DNA from: Chloroflexota bacterium
GTDB taxonomy: Bacteria; Chloroflexota; Anaerolineae; Caldilineales; Caldilineaceae
Length of the DNA: 9,533 nt
Assembly (NCBI GenBank): GCA_016199425.1
Contig: JACQGT010000615.1
Location: forward strand, 1-9,533
Direction: 5' to 3'
A model generated the notes under the pieces. That model was not told where the DNA came from. It saw only the letters and a program-made list of their open reading frames with translations, and made no database searches. Made by a program: the position numbers and the translations under genes. Below are positions 1 through 5,662 of this stretch, one piece after another. Numbering within the stretch: position 1 is the first letter of the stretch; every line of letters starts with the position of its first letter.

Positions 1-180
1 CTCAGACGCCAGGCACAACCCGTAGGGCGGACTGACAGTCCGCCTCTCAGACGCCAGGCACAACCCGTAGGGCGGACTGACAGTCCGCCTCTCAGACGCC
101 AGGCACAACCCGTAGGGCGGACTGTCAGTCCGCCTCTCAGACGCCAGGCACAACCCGTAGGGCGGACTGTCAGTCCGCCC
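1..180. repeat. 45-bp tandem repeat array with palindromic cores
   Basis: Four head-to-tail copies of a 45-bp unit start at 1, 46, 91 and 136. Each has a shared segment beginning CTCAGACGCCAGGCACAACC, then GTAGG and a palindrome with 9-bp arms (GGCGGACTG / CAGTCCGCC) around one central base. Copies 1-2 have A at the centre (35, 80) and copies 3-4 have T (125, 170); otherwise I see no differences. The last copy runs on into CTAC, which completes a 27-bp palindrome at 157-183 with 13-bp arms. The array touches the window edge, so more copies may lie upstream. It ends 10 bp before the ribosome binding site of the fucosidase gene. It resembles an expanded REP-like intergenic palindrome; its function is unknown. 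Confidence 0.97.
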
Positions 181-183
181 TAC
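157..183. repeat. Complete 27-bp GTAGG...CCTAC palindrome
   Basis: This is the only copy in the array with the full symmetric form: 13-bp arms GTAGGGCGGACTG and CAGTCCGCCCTAC around T170. It belongs to the same family as the two elements at 1575-1627. It lies 21 bp upstream of the fucosidase ATG, so it would fall in the 5' untranslated RNA if the promoter is upstream, or could overlap the promoter. No clear sigma-70 boxes are visible between it and the gene. Confidence 0.9.
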
Positions 184-204
184 CACACCCCCAAGGAGCA
201 TTCA

Positions 205-1569
205 ATGGAAGATTTGACAGTTGCCATCCCCGAACGGCTGGCGGAGGCTATGCGCGAGATGGCGACGGAGCAGAACGCCACTATCTCCGACGTCGCCACC
301 CTTCTTCTGCGCCGGGGCTATGACCAGACAGTAAGCCGTCTGGTCTTTGACCCGGCCCGCGGCCAGCGCCCGGAAGCCCGCACCGACCCGCGCCTGGACT
401 GGTGGCGGGCCGCCAAGTTCGGTCTTTTTATCCACTGGGGACTCTACGCCATCCCCGCTGGCATCTGGAAGGGGCGGGCCATTCCCGGCATCGGCGAGTG
501 GATTATGCAGCGGGCCGAGATTCCCGTGGCCGAATACGAGCAGCTTGCCAAAGAGTTCAACCCGGTGAAATTCGATGCGGCGGGCTGGGTGGCTCTGGCC
601 AAAGCCGCGGGAATGAAGTACATCGTCATCACATCCAAGCATCACGACGGCTTCTGCCTCTTCAAATCCGCCCAGACCAACTATTCGATTGTGGATGCCA
701 CGCCCTTTGGCCGGGATGTGCTGGCCGAGCTGGCCGCCGAGTGCCGTAAGCAGGGGGTGCGGCTGGGCTTCTACTACTCCCAGACCCAGGATTGGCATCA
801 CCCCGGCGGCGACGGCAACGACTGGGACTTCATCCCCAGCGCGGCGGCCTTCGCCGACTACATCGACAATTACGTCAAACCCCAGGTCATAGAACTGCTC
901 ACCAACTACGGGCCAATCGCCGTCATTTGGTTCGACACGCCCAAAGGCATCAGCCGGGCCCAGAGCGAATCCCTGCTGGAACTAGTACACAACATCCAGC
1001 CCGATTGCCTGGTCTGCGGGCGTCTGGGCAACGGTCTGGGCGACTACGCGTCGGCGGGCGACAACCGCATCCCCGGCGAGTTAACCGATTTAGATTGGGA
1101 GACCCCGGCCACCATCAACGACACCTGGGGCTTCAAAGTCAACGACCACAACTGGAAAAGCAGCACGGAACTTATCCAGAAATTGGTGGACATTGTGAGC
1201 AAAGGGGGCAACTACCTGCTCAATGTGGGGCCCACCGCCGAGGGTGTGATCCCCCAGCCCAGTGTAGAGCGGCTGCAGGAGATGGGCCGCTGGATGGCTG
1301 CCAACGGGGAGTCGGTCTACGGGACAAAACCCGGCCCGGTCCAGGGGCGGGAGGACATCCGCACCGCCCGCGCCGGGGAGCGAGTCTACCTGCACCTCTT
1401 CACCTGGCCCGCGGACGGTCTGCTGCGGGTGGAAGGGCTGACCGGCGACAGCGCCCGGCTGCTGGCGAACGGTGTAGCGCTGCCCGTTACCCGCGACGAT
1501 TCGTCCCTGCTTATCCAACTGCCCGCCGCCCCGGTGGACGCGGCAGATACGGTTATCGTTGTGGAGTAG
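205..1569 (+). CDS. GH29 alpha-L-fucosidase with N-terminal RHH-like extension
   Basis: This 454-residue protein is a retaining exo-alpha-L-fucosidase that should release terminal fucose from glycans. GH29 features visible are FGLFIHWG (72-79, His77), GEW (97-99), KHHDGF (145-150, His146/147), IWFD with predicted nucleophile Asp244, and WETPATINDTWGF with Glu299 as likely acid/base. By comparison with the Thermotoga enzyme these are the usual fucose-binding positions. A beta-rich C-terminal part follows from about 375. There is no signal peptide, so it should be cytoplasmic. Residues 1-45 are odd: they read like a ribbon-helix-helix (CopG/Arc-type) segment, a strand LTVAIPE, then two helices. 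The start is supported by AAGGAG at 193-198, six bases before the ATG. No in-frame Met lies between Met19 and the barrel, so the extension is part of the protein unless there is a sequencing error. The family call is firm; glycan specificity cannot be read from sequence. Confidence 0.95.
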   Translation: MEDLTVAIPERLAEAMREMATEQNATISDVATLLLRRGYDQTVSRLVFDPARGQRPEARTDPRLDWWRAAKFGLFIHWGLYAIPAGIWKGRAIPGIGEWIMQRAEIPVAEYEQLAKEFNPVKFDAAGWVALAKAAGMKYIVITSKHHDGFCLFKSAQTNYSIVDATPFGRDVLAELAAECRKQGVRLGFYYSQTQDWHHPGGDGNDWDFIPSAAAFADYIDNYVKPQVIELLTNYGPIAVIWFDTPKGISRAQSESLLELVHNIQPDCLVCGRLGNGLGDYASAGDNRIPGELTDLDWETPATINDTWGFKVNDHNWKSSTELIQKLVDIVSKGGNYLLNVGPTAEGVIPQPSVERLQEMGRWMAANGESVYGTKPGPVQGREDIRTARAGERVYLHLFTWPADGLLRVEGLTGDSARLLANGVALPVTRDDSSLLIQLPAAPVDAADTVIVVE

Positions 1570-1574
1570 CGTTC

Positions 1575-1627
1575 GTAGGGCGGATTGGCAATCCGCCCGC
1601 AGCGGACGGAATACCATTCCGTCCTAC
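1575..1627. repeat. Composite double palindrome between convergent genes
   Basis: Two GTAGG-family palindromes lie head to head. The first (1575-1598) has GTA followed by perfect 10-bp arms GGGCGGATTG / CAATCCGCCC around G1588. The second, read on the minus strand from 1627, has GTA followed by 9-bp arms GGACGGAAT / ATTCCGTCC with a 3-base centre. The unit starts six bases after the fucosidase stop and its CCTAC end contains the stop codon of the ATPase gene. It could act as a bidirectional transcription barrier, but there is no T-tract on either side. The arrangement recalls BIME-type paired REP elements. Confidence 0.9.
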
Positions 1628-2658
1628 AGACGTGTCTCGCCCTGGATCAGCGGACGGAAGGCAGTGATCAGCCGCTTGCTATACAGGGGCACAGGAATCT
1701 CGACGAAGCCGTCCACATTGTCCACCACCCCGTTGGCGTGAAGATAGGCAATGTTCTCATCATCAACGGTGAAAGGAATCGGGTTGTCATCGAAAAGCAG
1801 ACGCAGCATAAAGGCCTGCTTTTCCTTTGCCTTTTGCACAACATTCAGGATATTCTTGTCCAGCCGTTCAGTCAGAAAGTGGCGCAGGGTTGCATAGAAG
1901 GCATCCTGGGTTACCGGCTCGGCCCGGTTGGGAACAGCCGCTGTGACCAGATAGTGACAGAGCGCGCAGACCAGCCCCGGTTGCCCCTGGGTGTTGTCGT
2001 AGATTGCCTGAAGTACTTCGGGGGCGAAGCGTTGGCCTGAGTCGCTGACATACTCCCCAATCAGATGCTCAACCTCGCCCCGGGAGAAGTAGGGAATCTG
2101 TAGCTCGTCCACGATATTGAAAGGAGAAGCCGACGAGACAACCAGCTCGGCCAGAGAGCCGACGCCCACCAAAGCCAAAGAATGCAGGGCGTAATACTCC
2201 TTCTGGTGGTACATCTTGCGGAAGGCGTGCAACAATTCGCTCATCACCGCCGCAGGTACATCTTCAAATTCGTCGATGACCAGGACAATGCGCGGGGTCT
2301 CTGCGCGGAGCGCTTCAAAAAAATGCTGCACGTCCACCTGATCAGCAAACGAGTAGTTCAGCTTTAAGCCGTAAGATGCCAGAGCGCGCTGCAACTCGTG
2401 ACCCATCACCTGATAGAACTTTTCCCGGCCAATCGTGCGTAGACTTTCAAAGCTGATCCAGACAGGTGTGAAGTTCTGATGCTGCAAATGGCGAAAGAGA
2501 AGCTGGAAGTAGGTGGTCTTGCCTGCCTGGCGCGGGGCGAAAATCGTAAAATAGCGGCCCTGTTCCACCAGTTGCTGACCTGTAGCAACCAAATCTTCCC
2601 GCATGACCGTATAGTGCAGGTCCGGGTTGCAAGGACCGGATGTATTGAAGATACGCAT
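1624..2658 (-). CDS. AAA-like domain ATPase (AAA_35 type)
   Basis: This is a 344-residue P-loop ATPase of the AAA-like type (Pfam AAA_35), common in Chloroflexota and cyanobacteria and of unknown cellular role. The family's N-terminal pattern FNTSGPCNP (4-12) is present, followed by a degenerate Walker A APRQAGKTT (41-49), Walker B IVLVIDEFED (124-133, Asp129/Glu130), a sensor-like LVGVGSL (163-169), IPYFSRGEVEHLI (188-200) and GQPGLV (225-230). The last ~100 residues are predicted helical or winged-helix-like. There is no signal peptide. The start is supported by GGGAGG at 2669-2674 (minus strand), 10 bases upstream. The gene is transcribed away from the second fucosidase and towards the first, breaking up the carbohydrate cluster. 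Its TAG stop lies in the conserved GTAGG of the adjacent palindrome. Proteins of this type are sometimes annotated as signalling or STAND-like ATPases; no partner domain is visible. Confidence 0.9.
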   Translation of the reverse strand: MRIFNTSGPCNPDLHYTVMREDLVATGQQLVEQGRYFTIFAPRQAGKTTYFQLLFRHLQHQNFTPVWISFESLRTIGREKFYQVMGHELQRALASYGLKLNYSFADQVDVQHFFEALRAETPRIVLVIDEFEDVPAAVMSELLHAFRKMYHQKEYYALHSLALVGVGSLAELVVSSASPFNIVDELQIPYFSRGEVEHLIGEYVSDSGQRFAPEVLQAIYDNTQGQPGLVCALCHYLVTAAVPNRAEPVTQDAFYATLRHFLTERLDKNILNVVQKAKEKQAFMLRLLFDDNPIPFTVDDENIAYLHANGVVDNVDGFVEIPVPLYSKRLITAFRPLIQGETRL

Positions 2659-2714
2659 TTTTCACTTTCCTCCCACCAGATCAACCGGCAACACCGGGCT
2701 AGGATGATAGTACA
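2659..2714. promoter_or_regulatory. 56-bp divergent intergenic region
   Basis: This gap separates the 5' ends of the ATPase gene (-) and the second fucosidase gene (+), so both promoters should lie here or inside the neighbouring coding ends. It holds the ATPase ribosome binding site (2669-2674, minus strand) and a weak AGGA at 2701-2704, 10 bases before the fucosidase ATG. A small inverted repeat CCGG-caaca-CCGG is present around 2683-2697. I see no convincing -35/-10 pair. Promoter content is inferred from gene orientation only. Confidence 0.4.
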
Positions 2715-4175
2715 ATGAACAGAGAGCGTCTGGCAAACATCCAACAGACAATCGCTGGGGGACCCTTCGCCGCCTCCTGGGATTCCCTGGAAGGCTATGA
2801 AATTCCCGACTGGTACATCGACGGCAAGTTCGGCATTTTCATCCACTGGGGCGTCTACGCCGTGCCCGCCTTTGGCAACGAGTGGTATCCCCGGCGTATG
2901 TACGAAAAAGGCTCGGCGGTCTGGGAGCACCACCGGGCCACCTACGGCCCCCAGGACCGTTTTGGCTACAAAGATTTTATCCCCCAGTTCAAGGCGGAGA
3001 AGTACGATCCCGCGGCCTGGGCCAGCCTTTTTGCCCAGGCGGGCGCACGCTTTGTTGTGCCTGTGGCCGAGCATCACGACGGCTTTCAGATGTACGCCAG
3101 CGCGTTGAGCCGCTGGAACGCGGCGGAGATGGGTCCCAAACGGGACCTGATCGGCGAGCTGGCCGATGCAGTGCGAGCAGAAGGAATGGTCTTTGGCCTT
3201 TCCACTCACCGGGCCGAACACTGGTGGTTTATGAACGGCGGCAACACTTTCCCGTCCGACGTGCAGGACCCGGCCTACGCGGACTTCTACGGCCCGGCCA
3301 AAGGCGTGCTGGGCCAACGCCCCTACGAACAGTATTACGACAATGCGCCGGATCAGGCCTTTCTGGAGGACTGGCTCTTGCGCACCTGCGAGCTGATCGA
3401 CAAGTACCAGCCCCAATTAATCTGGTTTGATTGGTGGATTCAGAATCTGGCCTTCAAGCCCTACCTGAAGCAGTTTGCAGCCTACTACTACAACAGCGCG
3501 GCGGCGTGGGGCAAGGGTGTGGCTGTCAACAACAAATTCGACGCCTTCCCCGCAGGGACAACCGTCTTCGACATCGAACGGGGGCAGGAGAGCCACATCC
3601 GGGGACTTTTCTGGCAGAACGATACGTCGGTCTCGAAGAACTCCTGGGGGTATATTGACAACCACAACTACAAGACAGCCAACGACATCATCGGCGACCT
3701 GATCGATGTGGTGAGCAAGAACGGCGCGCTCCTGCTCAATGTGGGGCCACGGGCCGATGGCGTAATCCCCGAAGTGGAGCAGCAGATGTTGCGGGAGATC
3801 GGCGCGTGGCTGCGGATCAACGGGGAGGGTATCTACGCCACCCGGCCCTGGTATCTCTTCGGCGAAGGGCCGACGCAGGTGCTATCCGGCGCTTTCACCG
3901 ACACTAAGCGGTCCACATTCACGGGTGAAGACATCCGCTTCACGACCAAAGACAATGCGCTCTACGCCCAGGTGATGGCCTGGCCCGCGGGTGGCAGCGT
4001 AGCGATCCGCTCTTTGGGTGGCAATTCGCCCTATCACCTGGCGCACATTGCACGGGTTGAGATGCTGGGCAGCGGGCAGGTTTTGTCCTGGCAGGCTGGC
4101 GAGGAGGCCCTGCGCATCGACTTGAGCGGGTGCGCTCCTACCGGCAGCCCGTTCACATTGAAGATCAGCAGCTAA
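2715..4175 (+). CDS. GH29 alpha-L-fucosidase, ERG-motif type
   Basis: This 486-residue protein is a second exo-alpha-L-fucosidase, clearly divergent from the one at 205-1569. The barrel shows FGIFIHWG (39-46, His44), NEWYPRRMY (55-63, Glu56/Trp57), AEHHDGF (118-124, His120/121), LIWFDWW (235-241, predicted nucleophile Asp239), FDIERGQ (285-291) and SWGY (310-313). Where many GH29 enzymes have W-E before SWGY, this one has Trp300-Gln301, so the acid/base is more likely Glu288 of the ERG motif. From about 375 a C-terminal beta-sandwich follows. There is no signal peptide. The ATG has only a weak AGGA 10 bases upstream, but the next Met (62) lies inside the catalytic barrel. It is followed 26 bp later by the sulfatase gene, probably on the same transcript, which points to a fucosylated, perhaps sulfated, substrate. 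Confidence 0.94.
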   Translation: MNRERLANIQQTIAGGPFAASWDSLEGYEIPDWYIDGKFGIFIHWGVYAVPAFGNEWYPRRMYEKGSAVWEHHRATYGPQDRFGYKDFIPQFKAEKYDPAAWASLFAQAGARFVVPVAEHHDGFQMYASALSRWNAAEMGPKRDLIGELADAVRAEGMVFGLSTHRAEHWWFMNGGNTFPSDVQDPAYADFYGPAKGVLGQRPYEQYYDNAPDQAFLEDWLLRTCELIDKYQPQLIWFDWWIQNLAFKPYLKQFAAYYYNSAAAWGKGVAVNNKFDAFPAGTTVFDIERGQESHIRGLFWQNDTSVSKNSWGYIDNHNYKTANDIIGDLIDVVSKNGALLLNVGPRADGVIPEVEQQMLREIGAWLRINGEGIYATRPWYLFGEGPTQVLSGAFTDTKRSTFTGEDIRFTTKDNALYAQVMAWPAGGSVAIRSLGGNSPYHLAHIARVEMLGSGQVLSWQAGEEALRIDLSGCAPTGSPFTLKISS

Positions 4176-4187
4176 AGTTAGCTTTTT
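4170..4187 (+). other. Small hairpin plus T-run between fucosidase and sulfatase genes
   Basis: AGCTAA and TTAGCT form 6-base arms around AG, overlapping the fucosidase TAA stop, and are followed by a run of T. In RNA the loop would open to four bases, leaving a weak 5-bp stem. It could cause partial termination or pausing in the short gap before the sulfatase gene, or simply be chance. Confidence 0.25.
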
Positions 4188-4191
4188 CTAT

Positions 4192-4197
4192 GAGGAG
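4192..4197 (+). promoter_or_regulatory. Ribosome binding site of the sulfatase gene
   Basis: GAGGAG lies four bases before the ATG at 4202 and fixes the start there. The in-frame ATG at 4190 overlaps this motif. The one at 4130 would lie inside the end of the fucosidase gene and add 24 residues with no homology to the sulfatase N-terminus. Confidence 0.8.
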
Positions 4198-4201
4198 AAC
4201 A

Positions 4202-5545
4202 ATGTCACAACCAAACGTCGTTTTTGTGCTGGCCGACCAATGGCGGGCGGACGCGCTGGGCTATGCGGGCAACAGCCAGGTGCAGACGCCCCACATCGAC
4301 CGGCTGGCCGCCGAGAGCATCAACTTTATCCACGCGGTGGCGGGGATTCCCGTCTGCTGTCCGGCCCGGGCCTGCCTGCTCACCGGCCAGTATGCCCTGA
4401 CCCACGGCGTCTTTGTCAACGACGTACACCTGAGCGACGACGAGACGACCATTGCCCACGCCTTTGGGGATGGGGGCTACGACACGGCTTACATCGGCAA
4501 GTGGCATGTAAATGGCCGGGGCCGCAGCGCTTTTATCCCCTGGGAGAGCCGCAAAGGCTTCGACTACTGGAAGGTGCTGGAATGCACCCACACCTACAAC
4601 GACTCCAAATACTACGCGGGCGATTCGGACGAGCAGTTGACCTGGGAAGGCTACGACGCCATCGCCCAGACAGCCGACGCCCAGTTCTACATTCGCAGCC
4701 ATCCCAAAGACAAACCCTTCTTCCTCTTTCTCTCCTGGGGACCACCCCACGCGCCCTACGACAGTGCGCCGGAACGCTATCAGGCCCTGTACAGTGCGGA
4801 CGCCATCGAACTGCGTCCAAACGTGCCAGACCGGATGGCAGCACAGGCCAGAGAGTGGCTGGCCGGCTACTACGCCCACTGCACCGCTCTGGACGACTGC
4901 ATTGGGTCACTGTTGGCTACGCTGGACAAGGAAGGCATCGCCGATAATACGGTATTCGTCTTTACGTCGGATCACGGGGATATGCTCGGCTCTCAGGGCG
5001 AGGTGAAGAAGCAGCGCCCCTGGGAGGAATCCATCCGCGTGCCCTTTCTGCTGCGCTATCCCGGCAAATTTGGCCGGACAGGCAGACGCAACGACGGGCT
5101 GTTGGATACGGTGGACCTGATGCCTACGCTGCTCTCCCTGTGCGATCTGCCCATTCCCCCAACTGTGCAGGGGCTGGACTTTGCGCCCTATCTGGACGGC
5201 GGCGATGACCCCTCCGGCGGCGCGGCGCTCATCCAGTGTATCCACCCTTTTGGTCAGTTCGCCACACCGGAGGGCGGTCGCTCCTACCGGGGCATCCGCA
5301 CCCGGCGCTACACGTATGTGCGCTCGCTGGACGGCCCCTGGCTGCTCTATGACAACGAAACCGATCCCTACCAACTGACAAACCTGGCGGGCAAACGGAC
5401 CTATGCGGCCCTGCAACGCAGCCTGGATGCCCGGCTGCAAGGGATGCTCGACGCGCGGGATGACAAGTTTTTGCCCGGCCCGGTCTATGCACGACGGTGG
5501 GGCTACGAACTCGACGAGACCGGGACAGTCCCCTACCAGTGGTAG
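4202..5545 (+). CDS. Family S1 sulfatase (formylglycine-dependent)
   Basis: This 447-residue protein is a type I sulfatase that should hydrolyse sulfate esters, plausibly on fucose-containing glycans given its neighbours. The N-terminus PNVVFVLADQWRADALG (4-20) supplies metal ligands near Asp12/Gln13. The signature CCPARACLLTG (52-62) fits C-x-P-x-R with Cys52 as the residue converted to formylglycine. Further active-site motifs are GKWH (99-102, Lys100), PPHAPY (181-186, His183) and TSDHGDMLG (255-263, Asp257/His258), followed by KK at 269-270. Length is typical. No signal peptide is visible, so it should work in the cytoplasm, and a maturase (FGE or anSME) must be supplied from elsewhere since none is in the window. 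The start at 4202 is chosen because of GAGGAG just before it. The specific sulfated substrate cannot be determined here. Confidence 0.95.
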   Translation: MSQPNVVFVLADQWRADALGYAGNSQVQTPHIDRLAAESINFIHAVAGIPVCCPARACLLTGQYALTHGVFVNDVHLSDDETTIAHAFGDGGYDTAYIGKWHVNGRGRSAFIPWESRKGFDYWKVLECTHTYNDSKYYAGDSDEQLTWEGYDAIAQTADAQFYIRSHPKDKPFFLFLSWGPPHAPYDSAPERYQALYSADAIELRPNVPDRMAAQAREWLAGYYAHCTALDDCIGSLLATLDKEGIADNTVFVFTSDHGDMLGSQGEVKKQRPWEESIRVPFLLRYPGKFGRTGRRNDGLLDTVDLMPTLLSLCDLPIPPTVQGLDFAPYLDGGDDPSGGAALIQCIHPFGQFATPEGGRSYRGIRTRRYTYVRSLDGPWLLYDNETDPYQLTNLAGKRTYAALQRSLDARLQGMLDARDDKFLPGPVYARRWGYELDETGTVPYQW

Positions 5546-5593
5546 CAGACGGATGCAGTATTGATTCGACCTGCAAGCACGTTGGAAATCACA

Positions 5594-5638
5594 AAGCGTG
5601 AACCGTGAGAATCGGCCATTTTCTCACGGTTCACGCTT
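5594..5638. terminator. 18-bp perfect inverted repeat after the sulfatase gene
   Basis: Arms 5594-5611 and 5621-5638 are perfect complements with a 9-base loop. The stem sequence (GCGTGAACCGTGAGAA) has a 7-nt rhythm, CGTGAAC CGTGAGA. Downstream is TTCTTCTC rather than a clean T-run. It starts 48 bases after the sulfatase stop and ends 24 bases before the MFS start. It could terminate the fucosidase-sulfatase transcript, but it also resembles the heptad palindrome at 9298-9359 and so may be a dispersed repeat with a terminator role. Confidence 0.5.
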
Positions 5639-5662
5639 CTTCTCTCCCCCACGAGCATCTCA

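Noticed and set aside
1..180. CRISPR array
   Set aside because: The 45-bp units are identical end to end, with no unique spacers between repeats.
1585..2040. 151-codon plus-strand ORF opposite the ATPase
   Set aside because: It starts in the palindromic repeat and is antisense to the well-supported ATPase; no domain is visible.
2406..3416. 336-codon minus-strand ORF over the ATPase and fucosidase starts
   Set aside because: It crosses two well-supported genes and their divergent gap, and has no coherent domain.
4130..4201. Upstream start for the sulfatase gene
   Set aside because: The extra 24 codons overlap the fucosidase end and lack sulfatase-like sequence; a good ribosome binding site sits directly before the ATG at 4202.
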